A DNA stretch of 64,000 nucleotides from Candidatus Accumulibacter iunctus (GCA_002345025.1 DDUX01000154.1:31019-95018), one strand, 5' to 3'; counted from the first letter of the stretch, positions 1-8,815 are shown. The notes: generated by a model not told the origin, from the letters alone. Made by a program: numbers and translations.

Positions 1-176
1 GAAAACAGGTACCACTGGATCTCGAGAAAGGCGTTCGAGCTGTAGTTCCAGACGTAGCGCATCACCGCGTTACCGGCGCCAATCAGGGTGACGACCAGGA
101 TGAGCCAGATCAAAGCCTTGCCGACGCGCTCGGTGAGGGCGTCGATCAGGCCGGAGAGCTTGAGCAAAGCGTTCAC
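1..176 (-). CDS. TRAP transporter small permease (DctQ-like), N-terminal part
   Basis: Only the first 58 codons are inside the window; the gene runs off the left edge. The start is the GTG at 176-174, preceded by GGAGG 7 nt upstream. The visible protein begins MNALLKLSGLIDALTERVG and goes straight into a hydrophobic helix (about residues 20-40, KALIWLILVVTLIGAGNAVM), then RYVWNYSSNAFLEIQWYLF. That layout, including the conserved EIQWYLF segment, is typical of the four-helix DctQ subunit of tripartite ATP-independent periplasmic transporters, which assists the large permease DctM in proton- or sodium-driven uptake of organic acids. The DctM and DctP partners would lie beyond the left edge. The substrate cannot be told from this fragment. 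Confidence 0.7.
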   Translation of the reverse strand, partial: MNALLKLSGLIDALTERVGKALIWLILVVTLIGAGNAVMRYVWNYSSNAFLEIQWYLF

Positions 177-580
177 GGGTGTTCCTCCATAAGCGAGCGA
201 AGCTGCCTCTCCTCCTTGCCCCGATCGCTTGCGCCTTGCCTCGTTACGGGCAATTCATCGGGTGCTGCCGCCGTACCCGGATGCCGCTGCGAGCCGCGGA
301 ACTCCGAGATGTTCGATTATGGCACATCTTTGCCCCATGCAAACGTGCTCGCGGTCACCACGAGGATTCCCGCGCCGCAGAACAAATAAGCCGGTAAATC
401 ATGAGGATGGACCTTCGCCGGCGACTTCTCCGGCAAGCGTTGCGCGGCTGCCGCGCAGCCTTGTGAGCACCGGGGGCTGTTTCTGAAGCAGCCGGAGCCA
501 GCTTGGCACGGGTGCCGGCGTGCGCCGCGGGCGCGGCCAGGCGAGCACCGGGACCGCAGCATGCGGCCCCCGGCGCCCCG
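177..580. other. Intergenic region upstream of the TRAP gene
   Basis: About 400 nt between the start of the TRAP permease (reading left) and the end of the antiporter gene. I see no convincing gene on either strand. Just after the antiporter stop codon, reading on the minus strand, the DNA can fold into a GC hairpin (CCGGG...CCGCA / TGCGG...CCCGG, roughly 550-575) with no T-tract, which may end antiporter transcription. The promoter of the TRAP genes should lie here but I could not identify one. Confidence 0.3.
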
Positions 581-1918
581 CTAGAAAAAGCGCCACCCGA
601 CGTAAAGACAGGCGATCGCGACGTGGCCCAGCATCAGCGGAAAGGCGATCATCGTGTAGCGCGCGAAGTGGAACGGGATGCCGTTGCGTTCGGCGATGCC
701 GGCGACGGTGAGGTTGGCGCTGGCACCGATCAGGGTTCCGTTGCCGCCCAGGCAGGCGCCCAGCGAGAGGCACCACCAGAGTGGCACGAGTGCGTCACTG
801 CCACCGAACGCGGGGGCCATCGACTTGATCAGCGGGATCATCGTCGCCACGAACGGGATGTTGTCGACGATTGCCGACAGCACTGCCGAGGCCCAGAGGA
901 CGCTCATGCCGGTGCGGGTGAAATCGCCGCCGGTGGCGGCCAGCAGCCGGTCGGCCAGGAGCTGCAGCAAACCCGCATGCTCGACGCCGGCGATGACGAT
1001 GAACAGGCCGACGAAGAAGAAGATGGTGATCCACTCGACTTCGTTGAACACCTTGACCACCGCTGCCGACTGCTCCTCGGCGGACTTGCCGAGGTTGTCG
1101 AGCATCAGCAGCAGTGCCGCACCGGCGATGCCGATGGTGCCGGAGTCGAGGCCGAGCGTCCGTGCCATGACGAAGGCGGACATCACCAGTGCCAGGACGA
1201 GTGTCGCCAGGCGCAGCAGGCGTGGATCGCTGATCGCCTGCCTTTCGTCGAACTGCATCACACGCGCGCGCAACTCGGGCGAGGCCCGCAGCCGCCTGCC
1301 CCAGATCAGGTGCATCGAGACGACATGCACGACCAGGATGACGACGACGACGGGCGCCAGGTTGAGGACGAAGTCGTTGAACGTCAGTCCGACCTGGCCG
1401 CCGATGAGGATGTTCGGCGGATCGCCGATCAGCGTCGCCGTGCCGCCGATGTTCGACGCCAGGATCTGCGAGAAGAGGAAGGGGTAGGGATTGACCTTCA
1501 GCGCCTCGGTGATGATCAGCGTCACCGGCACGACCAGCAATACCGTGGTGACGTTGTCGAGCAGCGCCGAGACGACGGCGGTGACCGCCGCGAGCATTGC
1601 CAGAATGCCGGCCGGGCTGGCCTTGACGAGCTTAGCGGACCAGATCGCGAGATACTCGAAAATGCCGCACTTGCGGGTGATCGAGACGATGATCATCATG
1701 CCGACGAGCAGCCCGATGGTGTTGAAGTCGATGCCGGCGACTGCCTGCTCCTGTGTCAACAGACCGAACATGATCATCAGCATGGCGCCGAGCAGGGCGA
1801 TGATCGAGCGGTTGAGCCGCTCGCTGATGATCACGCCGTAGGTGACGATCATCACCACGGTCGACAGCCAGAGCGGATCGAGCCCGAAAAGCACGGTCGA
1901 GGTCGTCGCATGCATCAT
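581..1918 (-). CDS. ArsB/NhaD-type ion transporter (IT superfamily), 445 aa
   Basis: Polytopic inner-membrane transporter of the citrate/arsenite/Na+-H+ antiporter superfamily. The protein shows about a dozen hydrophobic helices and the two family hallmarks: DNVTT near residues 121-125 and NIGGTATLIGDPPN near residues 156-169. The second half repeats the pattern with AIVDNIPFVATMIP and NGTLIGASANLTVAG, as expected for the inverted-repeat fold. Length (445 aa) is normal. It starts at ATG 1918, overlapping the stop of the upstream CBS-domain gene in an ATGATGA junction, so the two are co-translated and the CBS protein is a likely regulator. The family includes NhaD sodium/proton antiporters, arsenite pumps and P-protein-like permeases; the transported ion cannot be decided from sequence alone. 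Confidence 0.85.
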   Translation of the reverse strand: MMHATTSTVLFGLDPLWLSTVVMIVTYGVIISERLNRSIIALLGAMLMIMFGLLTQEQAVAGIDFNTIGLLVGMMIIVSITRKCGIFEYLAIWSAKLVKASPAGILAMLAAVTAVVSALLDNVTTVLLVVPVTLIITEALKVNPYPFLFSQILASNIGGTATLIGDPPNILIGGQVGLTFNDFVLNLAPVVVVILVVHVVSMHLIWGRRLRASPELRARVMQFDERQAISDPRLLRLATLVLALVMSAFVMARTLGLDSGTIGIAGAALLLMLDNLGKSAEEQSAAVVKVFNEVEWITIFFFVGLFIVIAGVEHAGLLQLLADRLLAATGGDFTRTGMSVLWASAVLSAIVDNIPFVATMIPLIKSMAPAFGGSDALVPLWWCLSLGACLGGNGTLIGASANLTVAGIAERNGIPFHFARYTMIAFPLMLGHVAIACLYVGWRFF

Positions 1919-2397
1919 CTCATCCTCCCGAGGCGGGCCAGCACATCCCAGACCGAGACGATTCCGATGAGCTGGCGGTGCTCGACGACAGGCAGGATGT
2001 TGCGCTGCCGGTGGAGATAGAGCATGGCGTTCATCAGCGTGCTGTCTGGCCCGATCACCGGCACCTCGGGGTCGATGTGCCGGCTGACCGGATCGTCGGC
2101 GACGGCGTCGATCCGCTCCTGCAGATTGGCCAGGGTGTCCTGCATGAAGCTCCCCTGCAGGCGGCTCAAGGGATGCTGCGCATCCTCCAGTCGGAGCACG
2201 CGCGGCATGGCGAGGGCGATCAGCCGGCTGCGCGGCAGCATGCCGACGTAGTGGCCATCATCTTCGGCGACCGGCAGTGCCGGCAGGCGGTGGTGGACCA
2301 TCGCCTGCAGGGCGGCGAGCAGCGGGTCCGTGGGTTTCAGCACGACCGGTGGTTGCGACATGACCGATCGACAGAGGTTGTCGGCATCAGGTTTCAT
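1915..2397 (-). CDS. Tandem CBS-domain protein
   Basis: 160-aa soluble protein made of two CBS modules (about residues 8-60 and 98-155, the second ending PVVEHRQLIGIVSVWDVL). CBS pairs bind adenine nucleotides and usually sense energy charge or ionic strength. I chose ATG 2397 because an excellent CAGGAGAAT ribosome site lies just before it; the frame stays open further upstream, but that part is basic and low in complexity and looks non-coding. The stop overlaps the start of the ArsB/NhaD transporter by 4 nt, suggesting it regulates the transporter. The 160 nt before it, up to the RND gene end, show nothing recognisable. Confidence 0.8.
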   Translation of the reverse strand: MKPDADNLCRSVMSQPPVVLKPTDPLLAALQAMVHHRLPALPVAEDDGHYVGMLPRSRLIALAMPRVLRLEDAQHPLSRLQGSFMQDTLANLQERIDAVADDPVSRHIDPEVPVIGPDSTLMNAMLYLHRQRNILPVVEHRQLIGIVSVWDVLARLGRMR

Positions 2398-2558
2398 GAT
2401 TCTCCTGGAGTCGGGAAAGAGGCTGGGTGGGAACGTTGCCGCGGCGCCGCGAGGGTCGGGGCGTGTCCGTCGACTGGTGCCGGGAAGCATCCCGGACGTA
2501 CGGACTGCAGCTTGAGCGAGGTCGTTGCAGGCAGTATGCCGAGGCCGTCGCGTGGCTG

Positions 2559-5500
2559 TCAACCGCTCGCGCCGTGGTCGCGCGCGGCAGCCGGGCTGAT
2601 CCGATAGCAGGCGGCATAGAGTGCCGGCAGGAAGAGCAGCGTCAGCAGCGTGGCGACGATCAGCCCACCCATGATCGCCACCGCCATCGGGCCCCAGAAG
2701 ACGCTGCGTGTCAGCGGGATCATCGCCAGGATGGAGGCGGCGGCGGTCAGCATGATCGGCCGGAAGCGGCGCACGGTCGAGCCGACGATCGCCTCCCAGG
2801 GCGGCATGCCGGCCTTCCGGTCCTGCTCGATCTGGTCGACCAGAATCACCGAGTTGCGCATGATCATTCCGGAGAGCGCGATGACTCCGAGGTTGGCGAC
2901 AAAACCGAAGGGAACCTGGAAGATCAGCAATGCCGCTGCCACGCCGATCAGTCCGAGCGGTGCCGTCAGCAGCACGAGCAGCATGCGGCCGACGTTCTGC
3001 AACTGGATCATCAGCAGCGTGATGACGCTGACCAGCATCAGCGGCATCACCGCCTTGATCGAATTCTCGCCCTTCGCCGACTCTTCGGTGGCGCCCCCGG
3101 CCTCGATGCGAAAGCCCGGCGGCAGGCGTTCACGCAGCGGGTCGAGCAGTGGATCGATGCGCGCCGTCGCGGCGGGCGCCTGCATGCCGTCACGGATGTC
3201 GGCGCGCACCGTCACCGTCGGCAGCCGGTTGCGGCGGGCGATCACCGGCTCTTCGAGTTCGTAGCTGATCTTCGCCAGTTGCGCCAGCGGCACGTAGCGG
3301 CCGCTGCCGGTGTGGATGTTGATGTCGGCCAACGCCGAGATGCGGGCACGCTCGTCGCCGGCGGCGCGCGCGACGACGTCGATCAACTGGTCGCCCTCGC
3401 GCATCTGGGTCACCGCGATGCCGGTCAGCATCGAGTTGAGGAAGGCGGCGAGTTCCTGTGAGCTGATTCCCAGGGCGCGCGCGCGGTCCTGGTCGATGTC
3501 GACGCGGATCGACTTGCCGAGTTCGTTCCAGTCGAAATTGACCTCCTTCAGGTGCGGGCTGCCGCGCATCACCGCGGCCACCTCGGCCGCCACCCGCCGC
3601 AACTCGCCAATGTCCTCACCGGAGACGCGGAAGACGACCGGGAAACCAACCGGCGGGCCGTTCTCGAGGCGCAGCACCCGCGTGCGCAGGCCGCTCCATT
3701 CGCCGCCTTCGTCGGCGAAGCGTTGCTCGAGGCGGCGCCGCAGATCCTCGCGTGCCGCGATGTCGTGCGTCGTGATGACGAATTGTGCAAAGCCGTCGTT
3801 GAACAGTTGCTGGTCGAGCGGCAGGTAGAAGCGCGGGCTGCCGTTGCCGACATAGCTCGCGTAATGGCGGATCGAACGCGCCATGTCCGGCTCGGCGAGG
3901 AGTTCCTCGACGCGCCGGGCGTAGGCCTCGGTTGCTTTCAGCGATGAGCCGTTCGGCAGCCACAGGTCGACCAGCACCTCGGACCGGCTCGAGGCGGGGA
4001 AGAACTGTTTCTGCACGCCGAGGCTCAGCCCGGCCAGGGCGGCCACGAAAGCCAGCAGCGTCGCGCCGATGACCAGCCAGCGATGGCGCAGACACCACTC
4101 GACACTGCCTCGCACGCGACGATAGAACGGCGTCTGGTAGGGATCCGCGCCATGCTCTGCCGCCGCCCGTTGCAGCTTCGCGGCGTCGAGCACGAGATAG
4201 CCCAGATAGGGGGTGAAGACCACCGCCACCACCCAGGACACCAGCAGGGCGATGCTGACGACGGCGAAGATGGAAAAGGTGTACTCGCCGGCACCCGAGC
4301 GGGCGAGGCCCACCGGCATGAAACCGACGGCGGTGATCAGCGTGCCGGTCAACATCGGAAAGGCGGTCGAGGTATAGGCGAAGGTCGCGGCGCGGAAGCG
4401 ATCCCAACCCTGCTCCATCTTCACCACCATCATCTCGACGGCGATGATTGCATCGTCTACGAGCAGCCCGAGGGCAATCACCAGGGCGCCGAGAGAGATG
4501 CGCTGCAGATCGATGCCGAAGGCGTACATGAGCAGGAAGGTCACCGCCAGCACCAGCGGGATCGACAGCGCGACGACGGCGCCGGTGCGCAGGCCGAGGC
4601 TGATGAAGGAAACCACGAGGACGATCACCACCGCCTCGGCGAGCGACGACATGAAGAGGTTCATCGACTGGCGGACGATCTCCGGCTGGTCGGCGACGAC
4701 ATGCAGGTCGATGCCGACCGGCAACTGCCGCTGCAGGCGTTCGCGTGCGGCGTGCAGCCGTTCGCCGAGCCGGATCACGTCGCCACCGCGGTTCATCGCG
4801 ATGCCGATGCCGATCGCATCGTGTCCCTGCACCCGCATGCGCGGCGTCGGCGGATCGGCGAAGCCACGCTCGACGCTGGCGATGTCCCCAAGGCGGAAGA
4901 GGCGACCGGCGGCCTGGATGCCGATTTCGCGAATGTTTTCCACCGACTCGAAGTCTCCCGAGACGCGGATGCGAACGCGGTCGGAAGGTGTCTCGTAGAA
5001 ACCGGAGGGAGTCATCGCGTTCTGCCGCTGCAGGGCATCGAAGATGGCGAGCGGGTTGAGCCCGAGCGTTGCCAGCTTGGCGTGCGACACTTCGATGTAG
5101 ATCCTCTCGTCCTGCACGCCGAACAACTCGATCTTCTTCACGTCCGGCAGCTGCCGCAGTTCGCGGCCGATGCGGTCGGCTTCGCGGCGCAGGGCGGCGA
5201 GGTCGAAACCGTCGCCGGTGAGCGCGAAGATGGTGACGAAGGTGTCGCCGAACTCGTCGTTGAGGAAAGGGCCGACGACGCCCTGCGGCAGCGTGTGCCG
5301 CATGTCACCGATCTTCTTGCGCACCTGGTACCAGGAATCGGGGACTTCCTTCTTCGGCGTGTAGTCCTTCAGCAGCACGGTGATCAGCGACTCGCCGGGC
5401 CGCGTCTGCGAGCGCAGCACGTCGACCCACGGTACTTCCTGCAGTTTCTTCTCGATGCGTTCGGTGATCTGCAACTGCACTTCCGGCGCCGTCGCTCCCG

Positions 5501-5663
5501 GCCACAGCGTGCGCACGACCATCGCCTTGAAGGTGAAGTCCGGGTCCTCGGCGCGGCCGAGCCGGAAGTACGAGAAGACGCCTGCGAGCATCAGCACGAC
5601 CATCAGGTAGGCAACGAGCGAGCGGTGGCGCAGCGCCCACTCGGAGAGATTGGGCGGCGTCAT
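2559..5663 (-). CDS. RND efflux permease (AcrB/HAE1-like), 1034 aa
   Basis: Inner-membrane proton-driven pump of a tripartite efflux system. Length and layout match the family: TM1 near residues 14-33, a large periplasmic loop (porter and docking domains), a central helix block (VVALSIPLVLAVTFLLMYAFGI, then LGALVIALGLLVDDAIIAVE with the family's paired Asp), a second periplasmic loop, and a C-terminal helix block containing GMIMRNSVILVDQIEQDR. The N-terminal motif GRAEDPDFTFKAMVV is typical of the smaller Acr-like subgroup near drug-export RNDs rather than CzcA metal pumps, since the CzcA metal signature is absent. The start codon overlaps the stop of the adaptor gene (ATGA). No outer-membrane channel gene is present, so it probably shares a TolC-like protein encoded elsewhere. 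Confidence 0.92.
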   Translation of the reverse strand: MTPPNLSEWALRHRSLVAYLMVVLMLAGVFSYFRLGRAEDPDFTFKAMVVRTLWPGATAPEVQLQITERIEKKLQEVPWVDVLRSQTRPGESLITVLLKDYTPKKEVPDSWYQVRKKIGDMRHTLPQGVVGPFLNDEFGDTFVTIFALTGDGFDLAALRREADRIGRELRQLPDVKKIELFGVQDERIYIEVSHAKLATLGLNPLAIFDALQRQNAMTPSGFYETPSDRVRIRVSGDFESVENIREIGIQAAGRLFRLGDIASVERGFADPPTPRMRVQGHDAIGIGIAMNRGGDVIRLGERLHAARERLQRQLPVGIDLHVVADQPEIVRQSMNLFMSSLAEAVVIVLVVSFISLGLRTGAVVALSIPLVLAVTFLLMYAFGIDLQRISLGALVIALGLLVDDAIIAVEMMVVKMEQGWDRFRAATFAYTSTAFPMLTGTLITAVGFMPVGLARSGAGEYTFSIFAVVSIALLVSWVVAVVFTPYLGYLVLDAAKLQRAAAEHGADPYQTPFYRRVRGSVEWCLRHRWLVIGATLLAFVAALAGLSLGVQKQFFPASSRSEVLVDLWLPNGSSLKATEAYARRVEELLAEPDMARSIRHYASYVGNGSPRFYLPLDQQLFNDGFAQFVITTHDIAAREDLRRRLEQRFADEGGEWSGLRTRVLRLENGPPVGFPVVFRVSGEDIGELRRVAAEVAAVMRGSPHLKEVNFDWNELGKSIRVDIDQDRARALGISSQELAAFLNSMLTGIAVTQMREGDQLIDVVARAAGDERARISALADINIHTGSGRYVPLAQLAKISYELEEPVIARRNRLPTVTVRADIRDGMQAPAATARIDPLLDPLRERLPPGFRIEAGGATEESAKGENSIKAVMPLMLVSVITLLMIQLQNVGRMLLVLLTAPLGLIGVAAALLIFQVPFGFVANLGVIALSGMIMRNSVILVDQIEQDRKAGMPPWEAIVGSTVRRFRPIMLTAAASILAMIPLTRSVFWGPMAVAIMGGLIVATLLTLLFLPALYAACYRISPAAARDHGASG

Positions 5664-6763
5664 CGCGCCGCCGGATCGGCCGCGCGGCTGCCCGGCGGCG
5701 TGCCGCGGCGGTCGGGTTGCTCGATGACGCGCACGCGTTCGCCGCTGCTCAGCTTGTGCACGCCGGCGACGACGATCCGCTCACCGGCGGCGGCGCCGCT
5801 GGCGAGAATCGCGCTGTCCTCGCGGTAGGCGGCGATGGCGACCGGCCGCAGGCTGACGATCTGATCCGCGTCGACCACCCAGAGGGCCGGTTGTCCCGCG
5901 TGCTGGAAGACCGCCGTCAGCGGCACGCTCAGGCGGCTGCTGCCTTCCTGGCGCAGGAAGCGGACCGTCGCCGTCATGCCGAGCAGGACGCGGGCATCGG
6001 GCTGGCGGATCGCCACCCGTGCCGCATAGGTGCGTGTCACCGGGTCGGCCACTGGCGACAGCTCTCGCAGCGTTCCGGCGTAGTGCGCCTGCGCGTCGGC
6101 CCAGAGGCTGATTTCGGCGGCGCCGAGCGAACGCAGCTCGGGCATGCGCGCCTCGGGAATCGAGATCGCCACCTCGAGCGTGTCGGCGCGCGCCAGGCGC
6201 ATGATGGTCTGGCCGGCGGCCACCACCTGTCCGACCTCGCCGGTGATCAGGCCGATGACGCCGGCCTGGTCGGCGCGCAGCACGGTGTACGAGGACTGAT
6301 TGCGCGCCAGTTCGGCCTGTGCGCGGGCCGCCCGGTAGGCGCTTTCCTTGCCGTCGAGCGCCGCCTGGCTGACGAAGTTCTGCGCGCGCAGATGGCGCCA
6401 GCGCTGCACGTCGGCAGCGGCGAGTTCGAGTTGCGCACTGGCGGCTTCGACGGACAGCAGGCTGTCCGCCGGGTCGATCCTCGCCAGGACCTGCCCTGCC
6501 GTGACGATGGCGCCGGCATCGACCGGCCGGGCCGTGATCTTGCCCGGAATGCGGAAGGCGAGCGGTGTTTCGTGGCGCGAGCGGACCTCACCCGAATAGC
6601 TCAGGGTCTCGTCGCCGGCGGTCTCGCCGAGGACGCGTGTCAGTACCGGTCGCGGTGGTTCGGGTGCTGCTGCTTCCCGGCCGCAGCCGGCGAGCGCAGC
6701 GAACAGCAGCAGCGCGGGCAACAGCCGCAGGCGCAGCGGCGATGACGCGTGGCGGACTCTCAC
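5660..6763 (-). CDS. RND periplasmic adaptor (membrane fusion protein), lipoprotein
   Basis: Connects the RND pump to an outer-membrane channel. The chosen start is GTG 6763, which overlaps the TetR stop in a GTGA junction and gives a 367-aa protein with a signal peptide ending in the lipobox LAGC (residues about 26-29), so it is expected to be lipid-anchored. Next come a beta-barrel/lipoyl half (SGEVRSRHETPLAFRIPGKI...AGQVLARIDPAD), an alpha-helical hairpin rich in Ala/Arg/Gln, the second lipoyl half (GVIGLITGEVGQVVAAGQTI) and the beta-barrel and membrane-proximal domains. The frame is open further upstream, but that would overlap tetR extensively and lacks a signal peptide. Middle gene of the tetR-adaptor-pump operon. 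Confidence 0.9.
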   Translation of the reverse strand: MRVRHASSPLRLRLLPALLLFAALAGCGREAAAPEPPRPVLTRVLGETAGDETLSYSGEVRSRHETPLAFRIPGKITARPVDAGAIVTAGQVLARIDPADSLLSVEAASAQLELAAADVQRWRHLRAQNFVSQAALDGKESAYRAARAQAELARNQSSYTVLRADQAGVIGLITGEVGQVVAAGQTIMRLARADTLEVAISIPEARMPELRSLGAAEISLWADAQAHYAGTLRELSPVADPVTRTYAARVAIRQPDARVLLGMTATVRFLRQEGSSRLSVPLTAVFQHAGQPALWVVDADQIVSLRPVAIAAYREDSAILASGAAAGERIVVAGVHKLSSGERVRVIEQPDRRGTPPGSRAADPAAR

Positions 6764-7431
6764 GAATGGTCTCCCGCCGGCCGCAGGCCGCACAGCAGCA
6801 ACTCGAAATGCGTCTCGAGGTAGGCCTCGGGCGACACCTCGTGCCCGCACAGGCGCAGCGAGAAGCGCGAGATCGCCAGCATCAGCAGCGGCGCGATGAT
6901 CACGTCGATCGCCGCCTCGACATTCAACGGTCGAAACTCGCCACTTTCGATGCCACGTTCGAGCGCCTGCCGCAACAGCGCATGGCCGCGGCTGATCACC
7001 CGCTCGCGGTAGTAATCGGCGATCTCGGGGAAGTTCCTCGCTTCTGAAATGATCAGATTGCTGACGCCGGCCAGCGCAGTGCTGCCGATCTGCTGCCACC
7101 AGCCGAGCAGCAGCTCGTGCAGCAGCTCGGCAGCCGGTCCCCGATGGGCCGCGATTCGTTCCTCGGCAGCCAGCAGCGCCGCCACCATGCCGTCCTCGAT
7201 CACCGCCTTGAACAGCGCTTCCTTGCTCGGGAAGTAGAGATAGAGGGTGCCCTTCGAGACCCCGGCGCGGCGCGCGACATCGTCGAGCCGGGTGGCAGCG
7301 AAACCCTTGTCGACAAAGAGTTCCAATCCCGCTGCCAGCAGTTCGGAGGGGCGCGCGTCCTTGCGCCGGCGGCGAGTCGAAGCCTCACCCGGCGAGGGGG
7401 ACGAAGACTCGTGATGGGCCGTGGGATGCAT
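6760..7431 (-). CDS. TetR/AcrR-family repressor of the efflux operon
   Basis: 223-aa one-component regulator. The DNA-binding part is at about residues 25-75: LLAAGLELFVDKGFAATRLDDVARRAGVSKGTLYLYFPSKEALF, an almost textbook TetR helix-turn-helix (GVSKGTLYLYFPSKEAL). The rest is the helical ligand-binding domain, of the AcrR-like C-terminal type. It is the first gene of the operon and overlaps the adaptor by 4 nt. A palindromic operator lies 16 nt before its start, so autorepression released by a pump substrate is likely. The N-terminal 20 residues are Ser/Arg-rich and probably disordered. Confidence 0.92.
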   Translation of the reverse strand: MHPTAHHESSSPSPGEASTRRRRKDARPSELLAAGLELFVDKGFAATRLDDVARRAGVSKGTLYLYFPSKEALFKAVIEDGMVAALLAAEERIAAHRGPAAELLHELLLGWWQQIGSTALAGVSNLIISEARNFPEIADYYRERVISRGHALLRQALERGIESGEFRPLNVEAAIDVIIAPLLMLAISRFSLRLCGHEVSPEAYLETHFELLLCGLRPAGDHS

Positions 7432-7446
7432 TCGTTCTGGTTAGTG

Positions 7447-7460
7447 ACTGACTGGTCAGT
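7447..7460. promoter_or_regulatory. TetR-type operator palindrome
   Basis: ACTGAC-TG-GTCAGT: two perfect 6-nt arms around a 2-nt centre, 16 nt upstream of the tetR start codon and flanked by AT-rich DNA (AATATAACGG) in an otherwise GC-rich region. TetR/AcrR repressors commonly bind palindromes of this size next to their own promoter, so this is the probable site through which the repressor controls the tetR-adaptor-pump operon. Confidence 0.6.
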
Positions 7461-7544
7461 AATATAACGGTCATCGCTGCGGCAGTCAAATCCAGCGCCG
7501 GGATCATCGAGCTGACGCTCGAACAGTCGTTCTGACGATCCCAG

Positions 7545-8594
7545 TCACTTCAACCCGTACCAAACACCGCGTCCACTGCCATGCTGCTCCAGATGGTTGC
7601 GCCCGGTCAGGTCGCGGAAGTGCTGCTTGAGGGTATTGCGGCTGGCTCCGGTCAGTTTGATCGCATCCATCATCGTGACGCGCCCATGTTCGCGGGCAAA
7701 TTCGACGATCTGCAGTGACAGTTCGGGCAGCGCGGCCAGCACGATCCTCTCGCGCTCGACCTTCTTCTCCAGGCGCCGAACCTGTTCGGCCAGCGAGCGC
7801 AAGAAGAACACCAGCCAGGGCTGCCAGTTGGGAGCCCTCGCGCGGATGGTGCCCTGTGTCTGGCGCAGGGCCAGGTAATAGGCTTCCTTGTTCAGCTCGA
7901 TCACACGCTCCAGCGAGCTGTACGGCACATGGGCGTAACCGGCCTGGAGCAGCAGCAGGGTCGTCAGCACCCGGCTCAAACGTCCGTTGCCATCCTGGAA
8001 AGGGTGAATTTCCAGAAACACCACCACGAAGATCGCGATGATCAACAAGGGGTGCAGATGCCTCTTCTCCCGTTCGTCGTTCACCCACGACGCCAATTCG
8101 GCCATTAAACGTGGCGTGTCAAACGGTGTGGCGGTCTCGAAAACGATGCCGATCTGTGTCCCTTTTTCATCGAAGGCGGCGACGCTGTTTGAATTCGTCT
8201 TGTACTGCCCCCGGTGGCGCGTATCCCTTTCACTGTGGCGCAGCAGGATCTGGTGCAGTTGCTTGATGTGGTTCTCGTTGACGGGGATGTCCTGCCACGA
8301 GCTGAACACCAGATGCATCAGTTCAGCGTAACCGGCCACTTCCTGCTCGTCACGGGTGTCAAAGGACTGGATGGCCAGATTGGAGAGCAGGCGCTCGACC
8401 TCGCGGTCAGTCAGCTTGCTGCCCTCGATACGCGTGGACGAACCGATGCTTTCGATGGTCGCAACCCGCCGCAGCGCCGAAAGGCGATCCGGTGCGAGGG
8501 TTCCCAAGGCCCGCCAGGCGCCTTTGAATTCGTCGATCCGGGCAATCAGGCTCAGGATCTCGGGTGTGATCTGGAGGGTGTCTGAACGTAGCAT
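7545..8594 (-). CDS. Fic-domain AMP-transferase with N-terminal inhibitory motif and C-terminal winged helix
   Basis: Fic enzymes transfer AMP (or related groups) onto hydroxyl side chains of target proteins. Counting from ATG 8594 (349 aa), the catalytic motif HPFQDGNGRLSR lies at residues 197-208 and fits the active consensus HPFx(D/E)GNGRxxR. The self-inhibiting motif SSTRIEG at residues 52-58 is of the (S/T)xxxE(G/N) kind placed before the Fic core, so this is a class II, auto-inhibited Fic. Residues about 285-345 (REHGRVTMMDAIKLTGASRNTLKQHFRDL) look like a winged helix and may bind DNA. Two start codons further upstream (8624, 8717) are less likely because they would place coding sequence inside an inverted repeat. 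It stands alone, without an obvious FicA-type antitoxin, in a defence-rich region. Confidence 0.88.
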   Translation of the reverse strand: MLRSDTLQITPEILSLIARIDEFKGAWRALGTLAPDRLSALRRVATIESIGSSTRIEGSKLTDREVERLLSNLAIQSFDTRDEQEVAGYAELMHLVFSSWQDIPVNENHIKQLHQILLRHSERDTRHRGQYKTNSNSVAAFDEKGTQIGIVFETATPFDTPRLMAELASWVNDEREKRHLHPLLIIAIFVVVFLEIHPFQDGNGRLSRVLTTLLLLQAGYAHVPYSSLERVIELNKEAYYLALRQTQGTIRARAPNWQPWLVFFLRSLAEQVRRLEKKVERERIVLAALPELSLQIVEFAREHGRVTMMDAIKLTGASRNTLKQHFRDLTGRNHLEQHGSGRGVWYGLK

Positions 8595-8608
8595 GAAACC
8601 AATAGTAA

Positions 8609-8662
8609 ACCCATTAACACCCATTTTGAAGCCGAGCGGCCTAGGAATGGGTGTAAATGGGT
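8609..8662. promoter_or_regulatory. Long inverted repeat before the fic gene
   Basis: Arms ACCCATTAACACCCATT (8609-8625) and AATGGGTGTAAATGGGT (8646-8662) are reverse complements at 16 of 17 positions, separated by 20 nt. Each arm is itself two copies of ACCCATT. It lies directly upstream of the fic start and is AT-rich compared with its surroundings. It may be the operator bound by the winged-helix part of Fic, or a transcript hairpin. Confidence 0.45.
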
Positions 8663-8717
8663 AATTTCTTGCTTTGCTCTGAATCGAACGCCTTAGGCGT
8701 CGGGTGTTGGTCAGCAA

Positions 8718-8815
8718 GTTTCAATCCACGCGCGCCCGTGAGCCGCGCGACCGTTGGTTGTGAGCGAAACGACGGCGAAGAACGCGTTTCAACCCACGCG
8801 CGCGAGCAAGTCGAC
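8718..8815. CRISPR. Relic of a two-repeat CRISPR, type I-C-like repeat
   Basis: At 8718-8751 the sequence begins GTTTCAATCCACGCGCGCCC and ends GCGCGAC; at 8786-8815 it begins GTTTCAACCCACGCGCGCG and ends GTCGAC. The first matches the usual look of type I-C (and some I-B) repeats written from the GTTTCAATCCACG end; the second is a degraded copy. Their starts are 68 nt apart, which equals a normal repeat plus a spacer of about 34 nt. The repeats are unrelated to the large I-E array at 22477. No I-C cas genes are in the window. Only two imperfect units are present, so this is a remnant at best. Confidence 0.4.

Noticed and set aside
480..530. Sigma54-like TTGGCACGGGTGCC upstream of the TRAP gene.
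   Set aside because: It has the GG element but not the TTGC element at the correct distance and points the wrong way for the TRAP gene.
503..5828. Long + strand open frames opposite the antiporter, CBS, and RND genes, rich in Asp, His, Gln and Arg.
   Set aside because: Shadow frames of high-GC genes: extreme composition, no family pattern, no ribosome sites, and complete overlap with well-recognised minus-strand genes.
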